Of a stretch of DNA of 64,000 nt, positions 7,609 to 17,108 are shown piece after piece. The notes under the pieces were generated by a model, which was given only the letters and a program-made list of their open reading frames with translations, was not told where the DNA came from and did not search any database. Numbering within the stretch: position 1 is the first letter of the stretch; each line of letters opens with the position of its first letter. The translations under genes were made by a program, and so were the position numbers. Source of the stretch: JAUNSR01 sp036655355 (lineage in GTDB: Bacteria; Bacteroidota; Bacteroidia; Bacteroidales; JAUNSR01); contig JAVVQG010000009.1 of the NCBI GenBank assembly GCA_036655355.1, forward strand, positions 104,656-168,655, written 5' to 3'.

Positions 7609-10455
7609 ATGGAAAATAACACTCATTCTCTGGGAAAAGCGTATGTCGATTTTCTGGGAGAAATCGAAGAATACATCCCTAAAGAGAGAATCCATACAGA
7701 CCCGATGAAACGATTGGCCTGGGGAACAGATGCCGGATTTTACAGACTTACACCCCGTATCGTGATTGAAGTGGCATCTGAAGAGGAAGTAGTCCGATTA
7801 TTCGGCACGGCATCGCGACGCCTCCTACCCGTGACCTTTCGTGCGGCGGGAACGAGTTTATCAGGACAGGCAATCAGTGATTCTGTTCTCATTGTTGCCG
7901 GAAGACATTGGGAAAAATACACAATTCACAACGAAGGATCAGAGATCTCGATGCAACCCGGACTGAGGGGGGGACGTGTAAATGAAATATTGGCTCCCTT
8001 AGGCCGCAAGTTTTCTCCCGATCCGGCCTCTCTTAAGACAGCGATGGTGGGAGGAATCGTGATGAATAATGCATCCGGTATGAGTTGCGGAACACACGCA
8101 AACAGCGACATGACCCTAAAGTCGGCGCGTATCATCCTCACAGACGGAACATTACTGGATACGGGGAATGCTTTCTCTCGTAGCCGATTCGAAAAAAGAC
8201 ATCCCGGATTCATTAAAAAAATCCGTGCGATCCGAAGCCGGATCAACGACGACCTGTTCCTTCCCGAACTAATCCGAAAAAAATACCAGATAAAAAATGT
8301 AACAGGACTCAATCTGCTTCCATTTGTGCGCTTTGAAGAGCCGTTCGATATCATTGCTCATTTAATGACAGGATCGGAAGGTACCCTAGCATTTTTTGCG
8401 AGAGGAACATTTCAAACCGAACCGATTAAGAAGCTGAAAGCTTCGGCACTGGTTTTCTTTGAGAATATCTTTGAGGCATGTAAAGCGGTGCAGCAACTAA
8501 GATGCATCCATCCTTCCGCCGTTGAATTATTTGATCGGAAAGCATTGCATTCCGTAGAGAATCAGCCAAATGTATCGCCTCTGATCAGAGAATTCGGTGA
8601 GAACGTAACCGCGCTACTGATTCAAGCCGAAGATGATTCTCAAGAGGGACTCAACCGTCAGATCAAGGCAATCGAAACCATTCTGGGTAATTATTCCGTC
8701 GTAGCACCTTTTGCATTTACCTCGGTAAAAGCGGAATACGAGGCTTGGTGGGCGTTACGATCCGGTATATTCCCTTCGGTAGGAGGCATGCGCGAACCCG
8801 GAACGAGCTGTCTGATTGAAGATGTAGCTTTCCCGATGGAGGTACTCCCGCAAGCTACCCTCGACCTTCAGAAATTGATAGCCGATTCCGGATACCACGA
8901 CGGCGTTATTTATGGACATGCGCTCGAAGGAAATTTCCATTTTATCATCAACCAACGGTTCGATGCGGACGAAGAGGTGAAGAGATACCGTAAGTTAATG
9001 GAAAACGTAGTGGAGTTAGTGGTTGATAAATACCAAGGCTCACTAAAAGCGGAACACGGAACGGGACGGAACATGGCTCCTTTCGTAAAAAAAGAGTGGG
9101 GAGAGAAAGCCTATGGCATCATGAAGGAGATCAAAGAGCTCTTCGATCCGTTTAACATCCTGAATCCGGGAGTGATTTTCAATGACGATCCCGATTGTTT
9201 CGTTAAAAACTTAAAACCGCTTCCAATGGTTTCACAAACAGTCGATAAATGCATCGAGTGCGGATTCTGTGAACCAAATTGCGTAACGGCCGGATTCACC
9301 CTCTCCTCCCGACAACGTATCGTAGTGGCTAGAGAGATGGAACGGTTGCGCCAGAACGGCGATGAGGCGGAATACCTCCATGAACTTGAAAAAGCATATC
9401 GATATGACGGAGAACAGACTTGCGCCGGCGACGGACTGTGTGCTACTTCGTGTCCGATGAAAATCAATACCGGAGAACTCATCCATGAATTCCGCGAAAA
9501 AAGAAATGCACACAACACGCTCAACCGAATTGCCGGAAACTGGAGTGCCCGCAACCTGTCGGTAATCAGAAATGGCATGAAAGGGATATTATATGCCGCC
9601 GACACGGCTCATGCCTTATTGGGCCCGGACGTGATGGGTAATATGGCCAAAGGTATACACCGGGCTAGTTTTAGAAAAATCCCGCTGTGGACACCGGCAA
9701 TGCCGCAACCGCTTCGTTTGAAGCAGAAAAACGGGGAGGCTTCTTCCGAGAAAAAAGTAGTATACTTCCCGAGCTGTATCAATCAGAGTATGGGCGGCTC
9801 CCGCTTTGAAAGGAAGAAAGCGGACGAACCCCTGATTGCCGTCATGATACGCGTTCTCGAACGAGCAGGCTATGAAGTGATCTTTCCGAAAGGAATGAAG
9901 AATTTGTGTTGCGGAACGATTTGGGAAAGTAAAGGATTCCCAAAAGAGGCCGAAGAAAAAACCAAAGAACTGGAACGCGCCTTATTTGAAGCCTCCGAAC
10001 AGGGTAAATATCCTGTCATCTGCGATCAGAGTCCCTGCCTACATCGAATGCAAGAACATTTTACGTTATTACATCCTTATGATTCGGTAGAGTTTATCGC
10101 TCGCTTTGCACAGGAGTATCTTGAGTTTTCACAAAAAAACGACTCTGTAGCACTGCATATCACTTGCTCCTCCCGGAAAATGGGATTGGAAAAAGAACTT
10201 TACGACCTGGCTTCTAAATGTGTAACCGAGGTATTCATTCCTCAGGAGGTTGGTTGTTGCGGATTTGCCGGCGATAAGGGATTCACTCACCCGGAAGTGA
10301 ATGAATACGCACTTCGCAAACTAAAACCTCAACTGATTGCTCACGGAATCACGAACGGATATTCAAATAGCAGAACTTGCGAAATCGGACTCACTACCAA
10401 TACGGGCGTACCTTATCGTTCCCTCGTATATTTGGTAGATGAATGTACGGTTTAA
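7609..10455 (+). CDS. FAD-linked oxidase with Fe-S and CCG domains (D-2-hydroxyacid dehydrogenase type)
   Basis: 948 residues, three modules: an FAD-binding PCMH domain (residues ~50-280, with TFRAAGTSLSGQA and PASLKTAMVGGIVMNNASG), an FAD-oxidase C-terminal domain (YGHALEGNFHF, KAEHGTGRNMAP), then a ferredoxin-like part with two Cys clusters (CIECGFCEPNC and CAGDGLCATSCP) and two CCG-type cysteine-rich motifs (NLCCGTIWES; EVGCCGFAGDKG). This is the architecture of Dld2/YdiJ-like respiratory dehydrogenases, which oxidise D-lactate or D-2-hydroxyglutarate and pass electrons to quinone. The exact substrate cannot be decided. No close operon partner; start is an ATG with no purine-rich SD. Confidence 0.88.
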   Translation: MENNTHSLGKAYVDFLGEIEEYIPKERIHTDPMKRLAWGTDAGFYRLTPRIVIEVASEEEVVRLFGTASRRLLPVTFRAAGTSLSGQAISDSVLIVAGRHWEKYTIHNEGSEISMQPGLRGGRVNEILAPLGRKFSPDPASLKTAMVGGIVMNNASGMSCGTHANSDMTLKSARIILTDGTLLDTGNAFSRSRFEKRHPGFIKKIRAIRSRINDDLFLPELIRKKYQIKNVTGLNLLPFVRFEEPFDIIAHLMTGSEGTLAFFARGTFQTEPIKKLKASALVFFENIFEACKAVQQLRCIHPSAVELFDRKALHSVENQPNVSPLIREFGENVTALLIQAEDDSQEGLNRQIKAIETILGNYSVVAPFAFTSVKAEYEAWWALRSGIFPSVGGMREPGTSCLIEDVAFPMEVLPQATLDLQKLIADSGYHDGVIYGHALEGNFHFIINQRFDADEEVKRYRKLMENVVELVVDKYQGSLKAEHGTGRNMAPFVKKEWGEKAYGIMKEIKELFDPFNILNPGVIFNDDPDCFVKNLKPLPMVSQTVDKCIECGFCEPNCVTAGFTLSSRQRIVVAREMERLRQNGDEAEYLHELEKAYRYDGEQTCAGDGLCATSCPMKINTGELIHEFREKRNAHNTLNRIAGNWSARNLSVIRNGMKGILYAADTAHALLGPDVMGNMAKGIHRASFRKIPLWTPAMPQPLRLKQKNGEASSEKKVVYFPSCINQSMGGSRFERKKADEPLIAVMIRVLERAGYEVIFPKGMKNLCCGTIWESKGFPKEAEEKTKELERALFEASEQGKYPVICDQSPCLHRMQEHFTLLHPYDSVEFIARFAQEYLEFSQKNDSVALHITCSSRKMGLEKELYDLASKCVTEVFIPQEVGCCGFAGDKGFTHPEVNEYALRKLKPQLIAHGITNGYSNSRTCEIGLTTNTGVPYRSLVYLVDECTV

Positions 10456-10482
10456 CAAACCCGAGCCAATAACCGGAAGGTA

Positions 10483-10518
10483 TTTGGTTTGATTATTGCT
10501 CTGAATCGATTATTTTTG
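10483..10518 (+). promoter_or_regulatory. Promoter for topB-queC
   Basis: TATTTTTG at 10511-10518 matches the -7 element and TTTG at 10488-10491 lies 19 bp upstream, close to the usual -33/-7 spacing in Bacteroidota. Start point would be near 10525, leaving a ~105-nt leader. A second TATTTTTG at 10590-10597 lacks an obvious -33 partner. Confidence 0.6.
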
Positions 10519-10551
10519 CATAAGCGTTGAGAGATGTCCCGACGTATTATT

Positions 10552-10590
10552 AATGGAACACCTTATTATATATGTAAAAGGTGTTCCATT
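10552..10590 (+). promoter_or_regulatory. Perfect hairpin in the topB leader
   Basis: 13-bp perfect inverted repeat AATGGAACACCTT / AAGGTGTTCCATT with a 13-nt A/T-rich loop, followed by ATTTTTG. It is downstream of the promoter at 10483-10518 and 40 bp before topB, so it may be an attenuator or mRNA-stability hairpin. It could also terminate read-through from the upstream dehydrogenase gene. Confidence 0.5.
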
Positions 10591-10630
10591 ATTTTTGAAT
10601 GGATGAAAAACCTATATAGATAAAATCTGA

Positions 10631-12712
10631 ATGAAAGTTTGTATTGCCGAAAAGCCCAGTGTGGCCAAAGAGATAGCCGACATCCTCGGAGCAAAATCGA
10701 GAATGGACGGATATTACGAAGGGAATGGTTACCAGGTAACCTGGACTTTCGGGCACTTTTGTACCCTGAAGGAGCCACATGAGTATACTCCCGATTGGAA
10801 AAGCTGGCGTCTGGAAGTTCTTCCGATGATACCGGGAAGATTCGGCATCAAGCTGATTGAGGATTCCGGTGTAAAGAAACAATTCGGGATCATTGAAAAA
10901 CTGATGGCGAAAGCCGAAGCAGTAATCAATTGCGGTGATGCCGGCCAGGAAGGAGAATTGATTCAGCGTTGGGTAATGCAGAAGGCGAATGTGCAATGTC
11001 CCGTTTATCGCCTGTGGATCTCCTCGTTGACAGATGAGGCCATTCGCGAGGGATTTACAAAACTGGAGCCACAGGAGAAATTCAACAAGTTGTATGAGGC
11101 GGGACTCTCCCGTGCTATCGGCGACTGGTTACTGGGCATGAATGCAACCCGCCTATATACGAAACGCTATGGAAGGGAGAAACAGGTGCTCTCCATCGGA
11201 CGCGTACAGACCCCCACCTTGGCGCTAATCGTAAAGAGACAATTGGAAATTGAGAATTTTGAACCGCAACAATATTGGGAGCTGAAGACACTTTATCGGA
11301 ATGCGATATTTAATGTTACGAAAGGTAAGTTTCAAAGCATTGAAGAGGGTAATGAATTTCTAAAAAACGTTCAGGGATTCCCGTTCACGGTAACGGATGT
11401 ATCTAAAAAGAATGGTAAGGAATTTGCCCCTCGCCTCTATGATTTGACCTCGTTACAGGTGGATTGCAACCGCAAATTCGGATTCTCCGCAGACGATACA
11501 CTCCGAATCATCCAATCGCTTTACGAAAAGAAAGTCACAACCTACCCACGCGTTGACACCACCTATCTAAGTGAGGACATTTATCCGAAATGTCCGGCTA
11601 TTTTACAATCCCTGGGATCGACACCGCTTTATGGGAATCTTGTAGCGCCACTTCCTTTGGGCAAACTACCCAAAACAAAGAAAGTGTTCGACAACAGCAA
11701 GGTAACAGATCACCACGCCATCATTCCCACAAACGTCAGAGCCGGAAACCTCACCGATATGGAACGGAAAGTGTATGACCTTGTGGTTCGTAGGTTCATT
11801 GCCGCTTTCTATCCGGATTGTCTCATCGCTACCACCACCGTGATGGGCGATGTAAATAAGGTGGAATTCAAAACCTCCGGAAAAGTGATTCTCGATCCGG
11901 GTTGGCGCGTGGTATTTGCCCGCGAAACCAATGAAGAGAAAGAGGAGGAAGATGAAAAAGTACTTCCCGATTTCAAAAAGGGTGAATCGGGACCTCATGA
12001 ACCCTCTTTATTGGAAAAATGGACACAACCCCCGAAGCTTTACACGGAAGCGACGTTGCTCCGCGCAATGGAAACCGCAGGTAAATTGGTAGAGGATGAA
12101 GAATTACGCGATGCGTTAAAAGAGAATGGGATCGGTCGCCCCTCTACCCGTGCATCGATCATCGAGACACTGTTTAAACGCAAATATGTTCGAAAGGAGA
12201 AAAAGAACCTTATCGCTACCCAAACCGGTGTGGAGTTGATTCAGGTAATTCAGGAAGAGTTGCTTAAGTCTGCGGAACTTACCGGTATCTGGGAGAATAA
12301 ACTCCGTAAGATTGAGAAAAATGAATATCAAGCTGCTGATTTTCTGAATGAGTTAAAAACCATGGTCGCACAAATCGTATGGAACGTAAAGAACGACCGC
12401 TCGAATAAAAGTATTACCATCGTTGAGGAGGTTCCGGTCAAGAAGCTCATCGAACAAAAAGCGAAAGAGAAGAAAGCCCGTTCCGCGAAGAAACCGGAAA
12501 CCGACTCCGCCGCTTCGAAAGAGCCGAAGAAACCGAGAGCACCCAAAAAGAGTGCAGCAACAAAAAGCAATACGACGGAAGCAACTCAGATCCCGTCAAT
12601 ATGTCCGGTGTGCGGAAAAGGTACCATTCTGAAAGGAAAATCCGCTTATGGATGCAGCGAATGGAAATCAGGTTGTAATTTCAGAATCCCGTTTGAGGAT
12701 CTTAAAAAATAA
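10631..12712 (+). CDS. topB: DNA topoisomerase III (type IA)
   Basis: 693 residues. TOPRIM domain starts at residue 1 (KVCIAEKPSVAKEIADILGA). The central active-site stretch is TTYPRVDTTYLSED, with the catalytic Tyr in TYPR. GIGRPSTRASIIETL is the type IA gate motif. The acidic TOPRIM motif reads GDAGQEGE, so the second Asp of the usual DxDxE is Gly. A long Lys/Ala-rich linker (residues ~600-650) leads to a zinc-ribbon CPVCGKG..CSEWKSGC. Relaxes and decatenates DNA during replication and recombination. queC follows 4 bp after the stop, indicating an operon. Confidence 0.93.
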   Translation: MKVCIAEKPSVAKEIADILGAKSRMDGYYEGNGYQVTWTFGHFCTLKEPHEYTPDWKSWRLEVLPMIPGRFGIKLIEDSGVKKQFGIIEKLMAKAEAVINCGDAGQEGELIQRWVMQKANVQCPVYRLWISSLTDEAIREGFTKLEPQEKFNKLYEAGLSRAIGDWLLGMNATRLYTKRYGREKQVLSIGRVQTPTLALIVKRQLEIENFEPQQYWELKTLYRNAIFNVTKGKFQSIEEGNEFLKNVQGFPFTVTDVSKKNGKEFAPRLYDLTSLQVDCNRKFGFSADDTLRIIQSLYEKKVTTYPRVDTTYLSEDIYPKCPAILQSLGSTPLYGNLVAPLPLGKLPKTKKVFDNSKVTDHHAIIPTNVRAGNLTDMERKVYDLVVRRFIAAFYPDCLIATTTVMGDVNKVEFKTSGKVILDPGWRVVFARETNEEKEEEDEKVLPDFKKGESGPHEPSLLEKWTQPPKLYTEATLLRAMETAGKLVEDEELRDALKENGIGRPSTRASIIETLFKRKYVRKEKKNLIATQTGVELIQVIQEELLKSAELTGIWENKLRKIEKNEYQAADFLNELKTMVAQIVWNVKNDRSNKSITIVEEVPVKKLIEQKAKEKKARSAKKPETDSAASKEPKKPRAPKKSAATKSNTTEATQIPSICPVCGKGTILKGKSAYGCSEWKSGCNFRIPFEDLKK

Positions 12713-12716
12713 AATT

Positions 12717-13364
12717 ATGCAGAATAAAAACGCTTTGATTATCGTTTCGGGAGGTATGGACAGCGTAACAATGCTCCACGAATACAAAGAACGAATTGCA
12801 TTGGCCCTAACATTCGATTACAAATCGAAACATGCCGCTCGCGAAATCGCCTGTGCAGCTGAGCATTGCAAGCTACTCAATATCCCCCATATCGTTATGG
12901 ATCTGGATTTTTTTAACCGCTATTTCAAAAGCGACCTGCTCGAAAATGGTGGTGAGATACCGGAAGGTCATTATGAAGACGACAACATGAAGAGCACCGT
13001 CGTACCCTTCCGTAATGGCATCATGTTGAGCATCGCGGCAGGAGTAGCAGAAAGCAACGGATTGAAACAAATACTGATGGCGAATCATTTTGGTGATCAT
13101 GCCATCTACCCCGATTGTCGCAAATCATTCATCAATCCGATGCGTGAGGCGATCAAAGAGGGAACCTATGATCAGATCGAAGTATTCGCTCCCTATACCG
13201 ATATAACGAAACGTGATATCGCACTTATCGGGAAAGAACTGGGAATCGATTATGCTACTACGTACTCTTGCTATAAAGGGAATGAGAAACATTGCGGAAA
13301 ATGCGGTACCTGTGTAGAAAGAAAAGAAGCGCTAGAGGGTTTTGACCCCACCGATTACGAATAA
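12717..13364 (+). CDS. queC: 7-cyano-7-deazaguanine synthase
   Basis: 215 residues from the ATG at 12717 (MQNKNALIIVSGGMDSVTML); an upstream in-frame ATG lies inside topB and is rejected. The PP-loop ATP-pyrophosphatase motif SGGMDSVT near residue 11 and a C-terminal zinc site CYKGNEKHCGKCGTC identify QueC, which converts 7-carboxy-7-deazaguanine and ammonia to preQ0 in queuosine synthesis. MANHFGDHAIYPDCR replaces the more common GVN..D motif but keeps the YPDCR signature. Co-transcribed with topB; no preQ1 riboswitch seen. A strong bidirectional terminator follows. Confidence 0.93.
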   Translation: MQNKNALIIVSGGMDSVTMLHEYKERIALALTFDYKSKHAAREIACAAEHCKLLNIPHIVMDLDFFNRYFKSDLLENGGEIPEGHYEDDNMKSTVVPFRNGIMLSIAAGVAESNGLKQILMANHFGDHAIYPDCRKSFINPMREAIKEGTYDQIEVFAPYTDITKRDIALIGKELGIDYATTYSCYKGNEKHCGKCGTCVERKEALEGFDPTDYE

Positions 13365-13383
13365 GACAGATTATAATAAAAAC

Positions 13384-13418
13384 AAAACAGGGTATCCTCC
13401 AAAAGGATACCCTGTTTT
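13384..13418 (+). terminator. Bidirectional intrinsic terminator
   Basis: 14-bp perfect inverted repeat AAAACAGGGTATCC / GGATACCCTGTTTT with a 7-nt loop, flanked by A and T runs, between convergent queC and the porin gene. Confidence 0.88.
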
Positions 13419-13435
13419 GTTTTGACGTTTTCATT

Positions 13436-14515
13436 TTAAAAACGCACAAACATCTGCGCTACGGCAGTATTGTAATTTTTCTTTCCTACGTTATTATCAT
13501 CCGTATAGAAATAAGAAGCCTGCAAAATAATGTTCTTATGCACTTCCCAGTTCAAAGCGGCATGATAGCGGGTAGTTTGCGTTTCGTAATTCTTATCATC
13601 ACGATACACATCGTATTTGGCGAATACCTTTAGCTTTTTTGCACATCTGACACCTCCGGTCACATACCAACCGTCCGCATCCTCTCCGCTCTCCGGCTTA
13701 TCGAGTTTTTTCCCTTTCGAAGAGATATATTCACTCAACAACAGGTATTTGTTATCATCGTATTTCAAACCGATCGTCCAACGTTTACGATCCACCATAT
13801 TCTCCTGAGGACCATATTTTCCAATCCAATATCCACCACCGATTTGCAACGGTTTTAGGGGACGCACATGCAGGGATCCGATCACGTCTTTGGATTTATT
13901 ATTATCCGCTTTATTGATTCCATTACCATTGTAAACACCTAGATCATAATGCAGGTAATGGTGCGTATCTCCTTTAATCAGATCACCCATAAATACGATA
14001 CCTACATCGCGCCCACCCCCGGTCGGTTCACCTACACGGTCGCCGTAACCGGTCAGTTTCTGCACCACCTGAGCGTATTCACTCATACCCAGGGTTACCG
14101 GAGACCAAGGGTTTTCATACGTAAAACAACGCTTCTGCTGGCCGGCACGAATCTGGAAAAAGTCATAACGTTTCCAAGTCAGCCACGCATCCAGGATTCG
14201 GGGTGAACCTGCAAATTCCATCTGAAAACGATAATTGAAATCTTTGGAGATGTTTCCGCTTCCGATAAAACGCAACATGCGGATATCGAAACCGCCAAAG
14301 TTGGAAGGATTGGAACTGTACTGCGCTCTTCCTAGAATGAATCCGCTGATCTTGAGATGATCGCCAAGCGCTTCTTTTACTTTTTCAACGGTTTCTTTTA
14401 GACCGCTTTTACTCTCTTTTTCAATAGGTTGGCTTTCAGTAGCCTGGGCTAACTGCATAAAAGGAGAGCCCCACAATGCGAGCATCGTGAGACTTCCTAC
14501 GAATTTCTTTTTCAT
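13436..14515 (-). CDS. Phosphate-selective-type (OprO/OprP) outer membrane porin
   Basis: 359 residues from the ATG at 14515 (MKKKFVGSLTMLALWGSPFM), which gives a clean signal peptide ending near AQA; the longer frame upstream lacks support. The mature protein starts with a short coiled-coil-like helix (KETVEKVKEALGDHLK) and then alternating beta strands with FGGFDIRMLRFIGSGNISKDFNYRFQ, matching the PF07396 porin family, and ends with an aromatic C-terminal residue (MFVRF). It probably forms an anion- or phosphate-permeable pore in the outer membrane; substrate is unproven. Promoter TAAATTTG lies 30 bp upstream. Confidence 0.85.
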   Translation of the reverse strand: MKKKFVGSLTMLALWGSPFMQLAQATESQPIEKESKSGLKETVEKVKEALGDHLKISGFILGRAQYSSNPSNFGGFDIRMLRFIGSGNISKDFNYRFQMEFAGSPRILDAWLTWKRYDFFQIRAGQQKRCFTYENPWSPVTLGMSEYAQVVQKLTGYGDRVGEPTGGGRDVGIVFMGDLIKGDTHHYLHYDLGVYNGNGINKADNNKSKDVIGSLHVRPLKPLQIGGGYWIGKYGPQENMVDRKRWTIGLKYDDNKYLLLSEYISSKGKKLDKPESGEDADGWYVTGGVRCAKKLKVFAKYDVYRDDKNYETQTTRYHAALNWEVHKNIILQASYFYTDDNNVGKKNYNTAVAQMFVRF

Positions 14516-14545
14516 TAAATAAAGCAATAGATGTGATAGAGAATG

Positions 14546-14553
14546 CAAATTTA
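14546..14553 (-). promoter_or_regulatory. Bacteroidota -7 promoter element (porin gene)
   Basis: TAAATTTG on the minus strand, 30 bp upstream of the porin ATG. It overlaps the 3' part of the upstream transaldolase gap region, so the porin can be expressed on its own. Confidence 0.55.
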
Positions 14554-14558
14554 AAGCA

Positions 14559-15212
14559 TTATTTCATTTTCTGCGCATCTTCCATGAAAGTTTTAAGCCC
14601 TTTATCTGTAAGCGGATGGTATAAAACACCAAGAATCGGAGCCAACGGACAAGTCGCAACATCCGCTCCCACTTCCATACATTTTATGATGTGCATGGTA
14701 TTGCGAATAGAGGCGGCTAACACCTTCGTAGTCACATCGTAAGTTCTGAATATCTTCACGATTTCCGCTACCAGAGCGACACCGTCTTCACCGATATCAT
14801 CTAACCGACCAATAAATGGAGAAACGTAAGACGCGCCGGCTTTGGCTGCCAACATCGCCTGTCCGGGATTAAAGACCAACGTACAGTTGGTACGAATCGT
14901 ACGTTCATGCAGGGTATGGATCGCACGGATACCCTCCGGTGTACACGGAATTTTCACTACGATGTTCGAGTGGATCCCTGCAAGTTCGATTCCCTCCTGC
15001 ACCATTGATTCATAATCGGTTGAAAGCACTTCGGCACTCACATCCCCTTTTACCATCTTAGAGATGTCGAGATAACGTTTCCGAATTTCTGCTTCTCCGT
15101 GGATTCCCTCTTTCGCCATTAAACTCGGATTGGTAGTAACGCCATCCAGTATCCCTAATTCGGCAGCCTGTTTGATCTGTTCAAGATTTGCAGTATCGAT
15201 AAAAAATTTCAT
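14559..15212 (-). CDS. Small transaldolase / fructose-6-phosphate aldolase family
   Basis: 217 residues from the ATG at 15212 (MKFFIDTANLEQIKQAAELG); the longer frame starting at 15254 is unlikely. The motifs FIDTANL, GVTTNPSLMAKEG, VVKIPCTPEG (Schiff-base Lys) and ISPF-like SPFIGRLDDIG identify the TalAB/MipB short family, about the normal 215-220 residues. Members act as transaldolase (sedoheptulose-7-P + glyceraldehyde-3-P exchange) or as fructose-6-phosphate aldolase; in Bacteroidales the transaldolase role is usual. It is the gene upstream of the porin on the same strand. Confidence 0.9.
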   Translation of the reverse strand: MKFFIDTANLEQIKQAAELGILDGVTTNPSLMAKEGIHGEAEIRKRYLDISKMVKGDVSAEVLSTDYESMVQEGIELAGIHSNIVVKIPCTPEGIRAIHTLHERTIRTNCTLVFNPGQAMLAAKAGASYVSPFIGRLDDIGEDGVALVAEIVKIFRTYDVTTKVLAASIRNTMHIIKCMEVGADVATCPLAPILGVLYHPLTDKGLKTFMEDAQKMK

Positions 15213-15547
15213 TGCAACGGGTATTAAATTGTTATACAAATGTGTTGTTGACAACTGGTATTTTTTCCATCAATAAAGTTAGAAAAATAAATGATAGAAA
15301 CGGCTACTACTCCGAGTAAATACCACCAATGCCGAGAGCGTACCACTTCCCAATCGAAGTGCGATTATTCCTGAATGGAGGGATCAAAAAGCATCAAATT
15401 GTAAGTAATTAGGGGTTTTTAAAATCAAGTAGGGAGAATAATTAAATATTTATTTAAAGAAAGTTATTTCTATTTCACCAAATACAGGGAGTCATCCTTG
15501 CAAGGATTTCTTTATTTTTGCCCTTCTTAAAATTAGAAAAACGGAAT
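15213..15547. other. Divergent intergenic region
   Basis: 335 bp between transaldolase (minus) and nhaC (plus). A TAttTTTG element at 15513-15520 precedes nhaC. A/T-rich tracts around 15420-15480. I see no open frame, repeat or RNA gene here. Confidence 0.5.
15513..15520 (+). promoter_or_regulatory. Bacteroidota -7 promoter element (nhaC)
   Basis: TATTTTTG, 27 bp upstream of the ATG at 15548. A TTG at 15498-15500 is too close to be a canonical -33 element. Confidence 0.5.
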
Positions 15548-17029
15548 ATGAATCAGAAAAATGATACTCCCTCTTTAATCTTATCGCTCGTACCGGTGCT
15601 GGCATTGATCGCTATGCTTGTTTTAAACGTCCGCATTTTTGGGGATTCCGCTCTTGACGGCTCCGTTCAGATCGTGCTCTTAATTGCAACTGCCTTAGTT
15701 TCAGCAATCACCCTGATAACAAAACGAAGAAACTGGATGCAACTTGAAAAGGGTATTATCGGCAGTGTGGCAGGTTCAACTTCCGCAATCGTATTATTAC
15801 TTCTGATCGGTGCCCTTGCCGGCAGTTGGATGATCAGTGGAGTAATTCCCGCCATGATGTATTATGGCTTGAAATTTATCAACCCTACCTTGTTCTTGGC
15901 AACCTCATGCGTAGCTGCGGCAATCGTTTCGGTCAGTTCGGGGAGTTCGTGGACCACAATCGCCACAATCGGCGTCGGACTGCTTGGAGTGGGACGCGCC
16001 ATGGGATTCGAAACGGGGTGGATTGCAGGTGCAATCATCTCGGGCGCTTATTTTGGAGACAAGGTATCCCCATTATCCGAAACCACGAATATGGCTTCGA
16101 GCTCAGCTGGCTCTCAGTTGTTTTCGCACATTCGCTTTCTGATGATCACTACGGTTCCCTCTTTTATCATCACCCTGACCATTTACCTGATTTACGGTTT
16201 CTTCGGAAATCATGAAGGGTCGATGCAAACTGATGGGTTGAGTGCAGCATTGGCTGAAAGCTACAACCTCTCTCCTTACCTATTCATCGTTCCATTGATT
16301 ACGATGTTTCTGATTGCCAAACGCGTTCCTGCCATTATCGTGGTATTCATCTCTGTTGTGACCGGAGCGATTGCCGCTACAATTTTCCAACCTGAACTTT
16401 GCAGTCAGCTTGCCACTTCAGGCACAACTGATTTCTCCGCGAAATTATCGGGAATCATCCGAGCGATGTATGGAAAAGTTGAACCTCAAACAGGAAATGA
16501 AACCTTGAATGCTTTGGTTGCCACAAAAGGAATGAGTGGAATGCTCAACACAATCTGGCTGATCATTTGTGCGATGGCTTTCGGAGGGGTTATGGAGGCC
16601 AGCGGAATGCTTCAGACCATTACGGAAAGAATGGTTAAACTGATGAAAAATACCTTCTCTACCGTTGCGGCAACTGCCGGTGCCTGTTTGTTCCTTAACG
16701 GAGCGGCGGCCGACCAGTATATCGCAATCCTGTTACCAGGCAAGATGTTTGCCGATGTGTACCGCAAAAAAGGATATCGTCCCGAGTTACTGAGTCGTAC
16801 GCTCGAAGACTCCGCTACGGTAACATCCGTATTGGTTCCGTGGAACACCTGCGGAATGGCGCAGTCGACGGTTCTGGGAGTTGCCACGCTCACCTACCTG
16901 CCATTCTGTTTTTTCAACCTGATAAGTCCGCTGATGACCCTGTTTGTTGCAGCGATCGGATACAAGATCGAATGCGAAGAGGTCCTTCAAGAGGAAGAGG
17001 ACACCGAACCGGTTTCTTCACTTTCTTAA
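15548..17029 (+). CDS. nhaC: NhaC-family Na+/H+ antiporter
   Basis: 493 residues from the ATG at 15548 (MNQKNDTPSLILSL); a TTG 10 codons upstream falls in the promoter. About 11-12 hydrophobic segments. Conserved NhaC motifs: SSGSSWTTIATIGVGLLG near residue 137, GAYFGDKVSPLSETTNMA near 170, and LEDSATVTSVLVPWNTCG near 425. Exchanges cytoplasmic Na+ for H+ (some members exchange malate/lactate). Monocistronic; the C-terminal tail is Glu-rich. Followed by a 22-bp repeat cluster rather than an adjacent terminator. Confidence 0.9.
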   Translation: MNQKNDTPSLILSLVPVLALIAMLVLNVRIFGDSALDGSVQIVLLIATALVSAITLITKRRNWMQLEKGIIGSVAGSTSAIVLLLLIGALAGSWMISGVIPAMMYYGLKFINPTLFLATSCVAAAIVSVSSGSSWTTIATIGVGLLGVGRAMGFETGWIAGAIISGAYFGDKVSPLSETTNMASSSAGSQLFSHIRFLMITTVPSFIITLTIYLIYGFFGNHEGSMQTDGLSAALAESYNLSPYLFIVPLITMFLIAKRVPAIIVVFISVVTGAIAATIFQPELCSQLATSGTTDFSAKLSGIIRAMYGKVEPQTGNETLNALVATKGMSGMLNTIWLIICAMAFGGVMEASGMLQTITERMVKLMKNTFSTVAATAGACLFLNGAAADQYIAILLPGKMFADVYRKKGYRPELLSRTLEDSATVTSVLVPWNTCGMAQSTVLGVATLTYLPFCFFNLISPLMTLFVAAIGYKIECEEVLQEEEDTEPVSSLS

Positions 17030-17108
17030 TTCTAAGAGATCACGGTAAGCAGTCAATACGAAGGCGCATGCTCTATAATCTAATTCTGATAAATTGTATG
17101 GTGCGCGC

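Noticed and set aside
12640..12716. preQ1 riboswitch before queC
   Set aside because: queC follows topB by 4 bp and no preQ1 aptamer pattern is visible.
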